The notes under the pieces were generated by a model, which was not told the origin of the DNA, ran no database searches, and saw nothing but the letters and a program-made list of their open reading frames with translations. Positions 45,801-58,284 of a stretch of 64,000 bases of DNA are shown in pieces. Each line of letters begins with the position of its first letter. The first letter of the stretch is position 1. This stretch comes from Sambucus nigra (taxonomy: Eukaryota; Streptophyta; Magnoliopsida; Dipsacales; Adoxaceae), in assembly GCA_949130495.1 (NCBI GenBank), contig OX422222.1, positions 279,424,109-279,488,108 of the forward strand, in the 5' to 3' direction. The position numbers and the translations under genes are program-made.

Positions 45801-48800
45801 GTTGGCATCTCTAATGGGGCCGTTTAGGGGGGATTATGGAGTTTCGCCCTCTAACGGCACGTTTTTAGGCCTAAGTGTGGATATTCTCAAAATTGGGTCA
45901 TGCTTTCAAAGAGGGAGTCCCTTGAACAGGCAATCCATTCCAGTGAGTTACGTTTGTCCCGTGCAAGGTGTTAGCACCGCTCACGGTACCCTTTGGGGTG
46001 CGGTATGGGGTTTCTCCCTCTAAGGGAATGTTTTCAAGCCTAAGTGCGAACATTCTTAAAATTGGGTCATGCAATCAAATCGAGCATCCTGTGACCACGC
46101 GATCGGTTGTAACGAGTTACATTGGATAACGTTCGAGGTGTTTGCATCGCACAAGGAGCTGTTTGGGTGGCATTATGGGGTTTCACCCTCTAACGACAAG
46201 TTTTCAATCCTAAGTGTGGATGTTTTCAATATTGGGTCATGCTCTCAAACCGAGGGTCCCGTAACCCAACGATTGGTTCCAATAAGTTACATTGGTCCCA
46301 TGAGAGGTGTTTCCATCTCTCACGGGGCCGTTTGGGTGGCGTTATGGGGTTCACCCTCAAATAACAAGTTTTCCAGCCTGGGTGTGGATATTCTCAAAAT
46401 TGGGTCATGCTCTCAAACCGTGGGTCCCGTGATCATGCAGTCAGTTCTTAAGTGCTATATTCGACCCGTGTAAGGTGTTGGTGTTATCACGCGGCCATTT
46501 GGGGGGCGTTACAGGGTTTTGCTCCTAACGGTACATTCTATATCCTAAGTCTAAATATTCTCAAATTTGGCTTATGGTCTCAAACTAGGGGTCCCGTGGC
46601 CATGAAATTGATTCCAACGAGTTACATTGGTCTCGTGTGAGGTGTTGTCTCCACTCTCAGGTCCATTTGGGAGCATTACGGGGTTTCGCCCTTTGACGAC
46701 ACATTTTCAAGCCTAATTGGGGGAATTATCAAAATTGGGTTGTGCTCTCAAATCGAGGGTCATGTGACCACGCAGTCAGTTCCAACGAGTTACGTTGGTC
46801 CCGTACGAAGTGTTAGCACCTCTCACAGGGTGGTTTGGGGAGCGTTATGGGGTTTTCTCTCTAATGACATATTTTCAAGCCTAAGTGCGGATATTCCAAA
46901 AATTAGTACATGATATCAAATGTCCCGTGACCACACAATCGGTTCAAATGAGTTACATTGGTCCCGTGCGAGGTGTTGGCACTACTCACGGGGGCATTAC
47001 GAGGTTTCTCCCTCTAGTGACATGTTTTAAGCCTAAGTGTCGATGTTCTAAAAATTGGGTCATTCTCTCAAACTGAGGGTCCCATGACCATGTGATCGAT
47101 TGCAACGAGTTATATTGGTCCCGTGCGAGGTGTTAGCACCGCTCACAGGGCCGTTTATGGGGAGCTACGGGGTTTCTCCCTTTAATGACATGTTTTTAAG
47201 ACTAAGTGTGGATATTCTCAAATTTGGGTCGTGCTCTCAAATCGTGGGTCCTGTGACCACGCCGTCAGTTCGAACAAGCTACAATGGACCCGTGCGAGCT
47301 GTTGGCGCTACTCGTGGGGCAGTTTAGGGGGCATTATGAGGTTTTGCCCTCGAATGTCACATTTTCAAGCCTAAGTCTATATATTCTAAAGTTTGGGCCT
47401 TGCTCTCAAATCGAGGGTCCCGTGACCATGCGATCAGTTCCTTCGAGCAACATTGGGGCCGTGCGAGGTACTGGTGCTACTCACAGGGCCATTTGGGGTA
47501 CGTTACATGGTTTGGACCTCTGACGACACGTTTTCAAGCCTAAGTATATATATTCTAAAATTTGGGTCGTTCTCTCAAATCAGAGGTCCCGTGATCACTT
47601 GATCGGTTCCTAAGAGCTGCATTGGATCCGTGCAAGGCATTGGCATTTTTCACAGGGCCATTTGGGGGGCGTTACGAGTTTTCACACTCTAATGACACGT
47701 TTCTAAGCCTTACTTTATATATTCTCAAATTTGGTATGTGCTGTCAAACTGGGGTCCCGTGACCATGCATTCGGTTCCTACGAGCTACATTAGACCTGTG
47801 CGATGTGTTGGCCCCCCTCACAGGGCCATTTGCGGGGCATTGCAGTGTTTCTCCCTCGAATGGCACGCTTTTAACTCAAAGTCTATATATTATGTACTTT
47901 GGGTCATACTCTAAAACCGAGCATCCCGTGACCACGCGATCAGTTCTAACGAGTTACATTGGTCCCGTGTGAGGTGTAGGCATTGCTCATGGGTCCGTTT
48001 AGGGGATGTTATGGGGTTTCACCCTTTGACGGAACATTTTCAAGCCTAAGTTTGCATGTTATCAAATTTCGGTCGTGCTCTAAAACTGGGGGTCCCGTGA
48101 CCATGTGGTCGATTCTAACGAGTTACATTGGTCTTCGATGAGGAAATGGTTCCTCTCACGAGGCCATTTGGTGGGCATTACGGGGTCTCGCCCCCTAACG
48201 TCACGTTTTTAAGCCTAACTATATATTTTCTCAAATTTGGTCAGTGCTATCAAACTGGAGGTCCCGTGACCACGCATTCAGTTCCTATGAGCTACATTAG
48301 ACCCATACGATGTGTTGGCCCCCTCACGGGGCCGTTTGGCGGGTGTTATGGGGTTTCACCCTCTAACAACACGTTTTAAGACAAAGTCTATATATTCTGT
48401 AATTTGGGTCATGCTCTAAAATGGGGGGGGTCCCGTGACCACGTTCTCGGTTCCAAAGAGTTACATTGTTCCCATGCGAGGTGTTGGCATCGCTAACGGG
48501 CCGTTTAGGGGGCATTACGGAGTTTCTCCATCAAACGGCACATTTTCAGGCCTACGTGTGGATATTCTCAAAATTGGGTCGTGCTCTCAAAGCGGGAGTC
48601 CCATGACCATGCAGTCTATTCCAACGAGTTACGTTTGTCTCATACGAGGTGTTGGCACTGCTCACGATACCCTTTGGGGGTGTGTTATGGGGTTTCTCCC
48701 TCTAAGGGAACATTTTCAAGCCTAAGTGCGAACATTCTCAAAATTGGGTCATGCTCTAAAATCGAGTGTCTTGTGACTACGTGGTCGGTTGTAACGAGTT

Positions 48801-51800
48801 ACATTGGTTTCGTTCGAGGTGTTTGCACCGCTCATGGGGCCGTTTGGGTGGCGTTATGTGGTTTTGCTCTCTAACAACAAGTTTTCAAGCCTAAGTGTGG
48901 ATATTCTCAAAATTGGGTCATGCTCTCAAATTGTGGGTCCCGTAACCCACGATCAGTTCCAATAAGTTACATTGATCCCGTGCGAGGTGTTTCCATCGTT
49001 CACAGGGATGTTCGGGTGTCGTTATGGTGTTTCACCCTCTAATGAAAAGTTTTCAAGCCTAAGTGTGGACATTCTCAAAATTGGGTCGTGCTCTCAAACA
49101 GTGGGTCCCGTGATCACGCGGTCGGTTCCTAATAGCTATATTCAACCCGTGTAAGGTGTTAGTCTTGCTCACAGTTCCATTTGGGGGCGTTACAGGGTTT
49201 CATCCCTAATGACACATTTTCTAGCATAAGTCTATATATTCTTAAATTTGTGTCGTGCTCTCAAACTTGGGGTCCCGTGGCCACGTAGTCGGTTCCTATG
49301 AGCTACATTAGACCCGTGCGAGGTGTTGGCCCTACTGTGGGGCATTTTGGGGTTTCGCCCTCTATTGGCACGTTTTAAGCCTAACTCTATATATTCTAAA
49401 ATTTTAGTCGTGCTCTCAAATCGAGGGTCCCGTGACCACGCAATCAGTTCGAACGAGTTATATAGGTCTCGTTCGAGGTGTTGGCACCGCTCATGGGCAA
49501 TTTTTGGGGTGTTATGGGGTTTCATCCTCAAACAATATGTTTTCAAACCTAAGTCTATATATTCTCAAATTTGGGTCGTGCTCTCAAGTCGGGAATCTCG
49601 TGACCATACGATCGATTACAATGAGTTACAGTTATCACGTGCGAGGTGTTGGCACTGCTCACGGGGCTGTTTGGGGGGCGTTATGGGGTTTTTCCCTCTA
49701 ACGGAACATTTTCAAGCCTAATTGTGGATATTCTCAAATTTGGGTCGTGCTCTAAAATCGGTGGTCCTGTAACCACGCAATCAGTTTCAAGGAGCTATAA
49801 TGGACCCGTGCGAGGTGTTAGCGCTGCTCATGGGGCCATTTGGGGGGCATTACGGGGTTTCTCCCTCTAACGCCACATTTTCAAGCCTAAGTGTACATAT
49901 TCTCACATTTGGGTTGTTCTCTCGAACAGGGGGTCTCGTTACCATGCAGTGGGTTCCTAAGACCTACATTGAATCCTTGCAAGGTTTTGGCATTGCTCAT
50001 GGGGACATTTGGGGGACATTATAGGGTTTCGCCCCCTAATAGCAGGCTTTGAAGCCTAAGTCTATATATTCACAAATTTGATCTGTGCTCTCAAACTGCG
50101 GGTCCTGTGGCCACACATTTGGTTCCTACGAGCTACATTACACCCCTGCGATGTGTTGTTGCCCCTCACGGGGCCATTTAGGGGGATGTTATGGGGTTTC
50201 TCCCTCTAGCAGTACGTTTTTAAGCCGAAGTCTATATATTCTCTAATTAGGGACGTGCCCTAAAATTGGGGGTCTCGTGACCACGCAGTCAGTTCTAACG
50301 AGTTACACTGGTTCCATGCGAGGTGTTGGCACCGCTTACGAGGCCGTTTGGGGGGCGTTATGGGGTTTTGCCCTCTAACGGCACATTTTCAAGCCTAAGT
50401 GTGGATATTCTCAAATATAGGCCATTCTCTAAAACTGGGGGTTCCGTGACCATGCAATCGGTTCAAATGAGTTACATTGATCTGATACGAGGTGATGAGG
50501 CCACTCACGGGGCCGTTTGGTGGGTGTCACGAGGTTTAGCCACCTAACGGCACATTTTCAAGCCAAAGTCTACATAATCTCCAATTTAGTCCCTTCTCTC
50601 AAACTGGGGGTCCCGTGACCACGCATTCGGTTCCTACGAGCTACATTAGACCCTGCGATGTGTTGGCACCCCTCACGGGGCCATTTAGGTGGCGTTACAG
50701 GGTTTTGCCCTCTAATGGCACATTTTTAAGCCGAAGTCTATTATTCTGTAATTTGGACGGTGCTGTAAAATTGGGGTCCCCTGACCATGCAGTCGGTTCC
50801 AACGAGTTTCATTGGTCCCGTTTGAGGTGTGGCCCCGCTCACTGTTAGGGGGCATTACAGATTTTCGCCCTTTAACGACACGTTTTTAAGCCTAAGCATG
50901 GATATTCTCAAAATTGGGCCGCACTCTGAAACCGGGAGTCCCGTGACCACCCGATCCATTCTAGCCAATTACATTGGTCTCGTGCGAGGTATTGGCCCAG
51001 CTCTAGGTACCGTTTGGGGGGCATTATGGGGTTTCTGCCTCTACGAGTACGTTTTCAAGCCTAAGTGTGGATATTCTCAAAATTGGGTCATGCTCTCAAA
51101 CCGAGGGTCCCATGACCACGCGGTGGGTTCCAGCTAGTTACATTGGCCCCGTATGAGGTGTTCTCACTGCTCACGGGGCCATTGGGGTGGCATTATGGGG
51201 TTTCCCCCTCTAACGACAAATTTTCAAGCCTAAGTGTGGATATTCTCAAAATTGGGTCATGCTCTCAAATCGTGGGTCCTGTAACCCCGCGATCGATTCC
51301 AACGAGTTACATTGGTCCCGTACGAGGTGTTGGAACCGCTCACGGGGCCGTTTAGGTGGCATTATGGGGTTTCTCCCTCCAACGGCAAGCTTACAAGACG
51401 AAGTGTGGATATTCTCAAAATTGGTTCATGCTCTCAAATTGAGGGTCTCATGACCACGTGGTCAGTTCTAATGAGTTATATTGGTCTCGTATGAGGTGTT
51501 GACACAGATCATAGGGCTATTTGTTGGGCGTTACGAAATTTCTCCCTCAAGCAGCACGTTTTCAAGCCTAAGTATGGATATTCTTAAATTTTGGTCGTGC
51601 TCTCTAATCGGGGGTCCTGTGACCACGCAGTCGGTTCTAATGAGTTGCATTGGTCCCATGTGAGGTTTGGCGCCACTCACAGGGCCATTTGGTGGTGTTA
51701 CGGGTTTCGCCCTCTAATGACACGTTTTCAAGCCTAAGTGTGGATATTCTCAAAATTGGGTCATGCTCTCAAATCGAGGGTCCCGTGACCACGCGGTTGG

Positions 51801-54800
51801 TTACAAAGAGTTATATTGGTCCTGTACGAGGTGTTGGAACCACTCACGGGGCCATTTGTGTGGAGTTATGGGTTTTCTCCCTCTAACGATGCGTTTTCAA
51901 GCTTAAGTGTGGATATTCTTAAATTTGGGTCGTGCTCTCAAACCGGGGGCCCCGTGACCACGCGGTTTGTTCCAACAAGCTACAATGTACCCGTGCAAAG
52001 TGTTGGCATTTTTCACAGGGCCATTTGGGGAGCGTTACGGATTTTCGCCCCCTAACGACACGTTTTTAAGCCTTAGTTTATATATTCTCAAATCTAGTCC
52101 ATGCTCTCAAACTGGGGGTCCCGTGACCACACATTCAATTCCTACGAGCTACATTTGACCCGTACAATGTTTTGGAACCCCTCACATGGCCGTTTGGGGG
52201 GCATTACGGGGTTTCACCCTCGAACGTTATGGTTTTAAGTCGAAGTCTATATATTCTGTAATTTGGGTCGTGCTCTCAAACTGGGAGCCCCGTGACCACA
52301 TGGTTCGTTCCATCAAGCTACGTTGGTCTCGTGCGAGGTGTTAGCCCCTCTCACGCTACCGTTTAAGGTGCGTTATGGGTTTCTCCCTCTAAGGGCATGT
52401 TTTTAAGCCTAAGTGTGTATATTCTCAAAATTGGGTTGTGCACCCAAACCGAGGGTCCCGTGACCACGTGATCAGTTCCAACGAGTTACATTGGTCCCAT
52501 GCGAGGTGTTGGCACCCCTCACGAGGCCATTGGGGTGGCGTTTTTGGGTTTCTCCCTCTAACAACAAGTTTTCAATCCTAAGTGTGGATAATTTCAATAT
52601 TGGGTCGTGCTCTCAAACCGTAGGTTCCATAACCCCGCGATCGGTTCCAATGAGTTACATTGGTCCCGTGCATGGTGTTGGAACTACTCACAGGTCCATT
52701 TGGCTGGCATTATGATATTTTTCCCTCTAATGACAAGTTTTCAAGCCTAAGTGCGGATATTACCAAAATTGGGTCGTGCTCTCAAACCGTGGGTCCCGTG
52801 ATCACGTGGTCAGTTCCAAGAGCTACATTGGACCCGTGTAAGGTGTTGGTGTTGCTCATGGGGCCATTTGGGGGGTGTTACGGGGTTTCACCCCTAACTG
52901 CACATTTTCTAGTGTAAGTCTATATATTCTCGAATTTGGTTCGTGCTCTCAAACTGGGGGTTTTGCCTTTTAGCAGCACATTTTCAAGCCTAAGTATGGA
53001 TATCCTTAAAATTTGGCATAACTCTCAAATTAAGGGTCTCGTGACCATGCAGTCGGTTCCAACGAGTTATATTATTCCCGTGTGAGGTTTTGTCCCTGCT
53101 CACGAGGCCATTTGGGGGGTGTTACTAGGTTTCTCCCTCTAACGACATGTTTTTAAGCCTAAGTGGGGATATTCTCAAAATTGGGTTGTGCTCTCAAATC
53201 GGGGGTCTCGTGACCATACAGTAGGTTCCAACGAGTTACATTGGCCCTTTTTGAGGTGTTGTCGCCACTCACATGTCCATTTGGGGGAATTACGGGGTTA
53301 GCCATTTGAGGACACGTTTCCAAGCCTAAGTGTGGCTATTCTCAAAATTGGGTCTTGCTCTCAAATCGGGGGTCCTGTGACCATGCGGTTGGTTCCAATT
53401 AGTTAGGTCTCGTGCAAGGTGTTAACGCCGCTTACGGGGTAGTTTGGGGAGCATTACGGGGTTTCGCCCTCTAACGACACATTTTCCATCCTAAGTGTGG
53501 ATATTCTCAAATTTGGGTCGTGCTCTCAAACCAGCAGTCCTGTGACCACGCGATCAGTTCAAATGAGTTGCATTGGTCCCATGTGAGGTGTTGGCGCCAC
53601 TCACGGGGTCATTTGGGGGGCGTTACGGGGTTTCTCCCTCTAACGGCACATTTTCACGCCTAAGTGAGGATATTCTCAAATTTGGGTCGTGCTCTCAAAT
53701 CGGGGGTCTCGTGACCACGTGGTCAGTTCCAATGACTTACATTCGTCCCATGCGATGTGCTGGCACTACTCACAGGTCCGGTTGGGAAGCGTTACAGGGT
53801 TTCACCCTCTAGTGGCACATTTCAGGCTTAAGTGTGGATGTTCTCAAAATTGGGTTGTGTTATCAAATCTAGGGTCCCGTGACCACACCGTTCATTGCAA
53901 TGAGTTATATTAGTCCCGTGTGAGGTGCTAGCACTACTCACAGGGCCGCTTGAGGAGCGTTACAGGGTTTCACCCTCTAGTGGCACATTTCAGGCCTAAG
54001 TGTGGATGTTCTCAAAATTGGGTTGTGTTATCAAACCTAGGGTCCCGGGACCACACCGTTCATTACAGCGAGTTATATTAGTCCCGTACGAGGTGTTGGC
54101 ATCGCTCACGGGGCCGTTTGTGGTGCGCTATGGGGTTTCTCCCTTTAACGACACGTTTTCAAGCCTAAGTGTGGATATTATCAAATTTGGGTCGTGCTCT
54201 CGAACCAGGGGACCCGTGGCCACGTGGTCAATTCCAACGAGCTACAATGGACCTGTGCGAGTTGTTGGCAGTGCTCATGGGGCTGTTTGGGGGGCATTAT
54301 GGGATTTTGCCCTCTAACGACACATTTTCAAGCCTATGTCTATATATTCTCAAATTTAGGCATTTTTCTTAAATCGAGGGTCCCTTGACCATGCGATTGG
54401 TTCCTTCGAGCTACATTGGGCCCGTGCGAGGTGCTAGTGCTACTCACGGGACCATTTGGGGGGCGTTACATGGTTTCACCCGCTAACAGCACATTTTCAA
54501 TCCTAAGTTTATATATTCTAAAATTTGGGTCGTGCTCTCAAACCAGGGGTCCCGTGACCACGCACTCGGTTCCTGTGATGTGTTGGCGCCCCTTACGGGG
54601 CCGTTTGGGGGTGTTACAGGGTTTCCCCCTCGAACGGCACATTTTTAAGTCGAAGTCTATATATTCTGTAATTTGGGTCGTGTTCTAAAATTGGGGGTCC
54701 CGTGACCACGCAGTTAGTTCTAACGAGTTACATTGGTCCTGTTCAATATGTTGGCATGGCTCACGGGTCAATTTAAGGGGTGGTACACAATTTCTCCCTC

Positions 54801-57646
54801 TAATGACACATTTTTTAGACTAAGTGTGGATGTTCTCAAAATTGGGTCGTGCTCTGAAATCGAGGGTCCCGTGACCACGCGGTCGGTTCCAACGAGTTAC
54901 ATTGGTCCCGTGAAAGGTGTTGGCGCTACTCACGGGGCTATTTGGGGGATAGTACGGGGGTTTTCCCTCCAACGGGACGTTTTCAATCCTAAGTCTGTAC
55001 ATTCTCAAATTTAGGTCGTTCTCTCAAATTAGGGATCTCGTGACCATGCGGTCGGTTCCAACGAGTTACATTGGTCCCGTGCAAGGAATTGGCACTGGTC
55101 AAAGGGTCGTTTGGGGGTTTTATGGGGTTTCTCCCTCCAACGTCATGTTTTCAACACTAAGTGTGGATATTCTTAAAATTGGTTCATGCTCTCAAACTGG
55201 GGATCCTATGACAACAGGGTCAATTCCAGTGAGTTATATTTGACCCGTACGAGGTGTTATTGCCGCTTACGGGCCCGTTTGCGAGAGAATTATGGTGTTT
55301 CTCCCTCTAAATGCACATTTTCAAGCCTAAGTCTATATATTCCTAAATTTGGGTCGTGCTCTAGACCTGAGGGTCCCGTGACCACACGGTCGGTTAAGAG
55401 CTACATTGGATCCATCCAAGGTGTTGGCATTTGTCACGAGGTCATTTGGGGGGCATTACGGGGTTTCGCCCCCTAACGGCACGTTTTTAAGTCTTAGTCT
55501 ATACATTCTCAAATTTGGCCCGTGTTCTCAAACTTGGGGTCCCGTGACCACGTATTCGGTTCCTATGAGCTACATTAGACCTATGCGATGTATTGGCGCC
55601 CCTCACGGGGCTGTTTGTGTGGGTGTTATGGGATTTCGCCCTCTAATGGCACATTTTGAAGTCGAAGTTTATATATTCTATAATTTGGACCGAGCTCCAA
55701 AATTAGGGGTCCCATGACCACGTGGTCAATTCTAACGAGTTACATAGGTCCCGTGCTAGATGTTGGCGCCGCTCATGGGGATGTTTGGGTGGCATTACGG
55801 GGTTTCGACCTATAACGGCACATTTTCAAGCGTAAGTATAAATGTTCTTAAAATTGGGTCATGCTCTCAAATCAAGGGTCATGTGACCACACGATCGGTT
55901 CCAACGAGTTACATTGGTCCCATGCGAGGTGTTGGCACCGCTCACGAGGCCTTTTTGGTGGCGTTATGGGGTTTCGCCCTCTAACGATAAGTTTTCAAGC
56001 CTAAGTGTGGATATTCTCAAAATTAGGTCATGCTCTCAAATTGGGGGTCTAGGAACCATGTGATCAGGTCCGACGAGTAACACTGGTCCCATACGAGGTG
56101 TTGGCACCACTCACGGGTCCGTTTTTGGGGCATTATGGGGTTTCACCCTCTAACGACACATTTTTAATCCTAAGTCTACATATTTTCAAATTTTGTCCAT
56201 GCTCTCAAACTGGGGGTCCCATGACCATGCAGTCGATTCCAACGAGTTACATTGGTCCCATAAGTGTCGTTGGCACCGCTCCCATGGCCGTTTGGGGGTC
56301 ATTATGGGGTTTCGAATTCCAACCGGACGTTTTCAACACTAAGTGTGGATATTCTTAAAATTGGGTCATGCTCTCAAACCGGGGTCCCTTGACCATGCGA
56401 TCAGTTCCAACGATTATATTACACCCGTACGAGGTGTAAGAGCTGTTCACAGGACCGTTTGCGGGCGTTGCAAGGTTTCTCCCTCTAACAGATAGTTTTC
56501 AATCCTAAGTCTATATATTCTCAAGTTTGGGTTGTGCTTTCAAACCAAGGGTCCTGTGACCATGTGATCGGTTTCTATTAGCTACATTAGACCCGTACGA
56601 GGTGTTGGCACTAGTTATGGGGCCGTTAAGAGGGCATTACGGCGTTTCACCATCTAACGGCATGTTTTCAAGCCTAAGTTTATATATTCCCAAATTTGGG
56701 TTGTGCTTTCAACTCGAGGGTTCCGTGACCACGCGGTCAGTTCCTAAGAGCTACATTGGATCCGTGCAAGGTGTTGGCATTTATCATGGGGCCATTTAAG
56801 GAGCGTTACGGGGTTTTTCCCCTAACGACACGTTGTTAAGCCTAAGTCTATATATTCTCAAATTTGGGTCATTCTCTCAAACCGAGGGTCTTGTCACCTC
56901 GCGGTTGGTCCTACAAGTTACATTCATCCCGTACAAGGTGTTGGAACTAGTCACGAGGCCGTTTGGGGGGAATTATTGGGTTTCTCTCCTCTAACGTCAC
57001 GTTTTTAAGACTAAGTCTATATATTCTCAGATATGGGTCGTGCTCTCAAACCAGGGGTCTCGTGACCAAGCGGTTGGTTCCAATGAGTTACATTGGTCAT
57101 GTGCGAGGTGTTGGCTCCACTCATGGGGCCGTTTGGGTGGCGGTACGAGGTTTCGCCCTATAATGGCACATTTTTAAGGCTAAGTGTGGATATTCTCAAA
57201 ATTGGTCCGTGCTCTCAGACCAGAGGTCACGTGACCACACGGTCGATTATAACGAGTTACATTGATCTTGTGCGAGGTGTTGGCACTGCTCAGGATACCG
57301 TTTGGGGGGCCTTATGGGGTTTTGCCCTCTAACGGCACGTTTTCAAGCCTATGTGTAGATATTCTCAAAATTAGGTCGTTATCTCAAACCGAGGGTCCCG
57401 TGACCATGCAGTCAGTTCCAACAAGTTACATTGGTCCCGTGCGAGGTGTTGGCACCACTCATGGGGTCGTTTGGGTAGTTTTATGGGGTTTTGCCCTCTA
57501 ACGATAAGTTTTTAAGCCTAAGTGTGGATACTCTCAAAATTAGGTCATGCTCTCAAATCGGGGTCCCATAACTATGTCGTAGGTTCCAACGACTTATATT
57601 GGTCATGTGCGAGGTGTTGGCACCGCTCACGAGGCCGTATGGGGGC
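42827..57646. repeat. 169-bp satellite DNA array, about 88 monomers
   Basis: Head-to-tail monomers of 168-170 bp fill 14.8 kb without interruption. Landmarks in each are GTCCCGTGACCACG, ACGAGTTACATTGGTCCCGTG, GAGGTGTTGGCACCGCTCACGGGG and ACGTTTTCAAGCCTAAGT. Two main variants differ after AAGT: GTGGATATTCTCAAAATT versus CTATATATTCTCAAATTT. Shared variant signatures recur at about 2.68-kb distance (44310/46995, 45985/48665, 46425/49107), which indicates higher-order repeats of about 16 monomers. Later blocks have other spacings. Short ORFs through the array are not genes. Confidence 0.97.
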
Positions 57647-58220
57647 TGTTGATACCAAATTTAGTCTGCTGATGTGGATCAATCATGTGGAGACACGTGT
57701 CAATCTACATGGCACCCGCAAACATTTTTTTAACAACACCTTGCATCCCAGGAGCTCAACCTCCCCGACCAACTCAGGCGCTCTGAGCAACAAGAGTTCT
57801 TCGAGGAACTTTATTATACCGAGCAACTCATGTATACCGAGCTACTTAGGCGGTAATAACAGCTTAGGCGGTCCGAGCTGCATCTTGTACAGAGCATTCA
57901 TATCCGGATAATCAAGAGGATGACTCCACATTAAATGCTCATTATTATCATACAGATGGACAGGCCTATTGGACAACTATGTATTATTCTTTCGCATGTA
58001 CAGCCAGAGGGCTATAAATACATTATATCATCCTCATTGTAAGGGGACTCGGAATTTCTTGGTAAAATCTGTTATCGAGAATTCCAAATAAACAGTCAGC
58101 AATAACAAAACAGTGGACGTAGGCCATTCCTTCAAGGCTGAACCACTTTAAAAATCTTTTATATTATTTATTTTATCTGTGATTGAATAATTAGAGATAA
58201 TCTAATTTTTTACATCAACA
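57647..58220 (+). repeat. 5' LTR of element 2
   Basis: 574 bp, with matching inverted ends TGTTGATAC and ATCAACA. A TATA box is at 58013-58020 and an AATAAA is near 58088. The PBS follows after 3 bases. It is inserted in a satellite monomer; GGGGC at 57642-57646 would be the left target duplication. The 3' LTR lies beyond the window, so the duplication cannot be verified. Confidence 0.85.
58013..58020 (+). promoter_or_regulatory. TATA box of element 2 LTR
   Basis: TATAAATA lies about 205 bases before the LTR end, with poly(A) signal AATAAA some 75 bases downstream, consistent with the U3/R boundary. Confidence 0.7.
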
Positions 58221-58223
58221 GAT

Positions 58224-58241
58224 TGGCGCCGTCTGTGGGAA
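58224..58241 (+). promoter_or_regulatory. Primer binding site of element 2
   Basis: TGGCGCCGTCTGTGGGAA starts 3 bases after the LTR end. This form is common in Tat-lineage elements. It differs from the PBS of element 1, so the two elements belong to different families of the lineage. Confidence 0.85.
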
Positions 58242-58284
58242 AACGACTGTAATTTTCAGTTTTCACCAAAACCATTTATCATCA

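Noticed and set aside
42865..57501. Dozens of 60-130-codon ORFs with similar proteins (e.g. GPFGGRYGVSPSNGTFSSLS)
   Set aside because: They are translations of the 169-bp satellite. Similarity follows from DNA repetition; frames shift between monomers, and no promoter or longer ORF exists.
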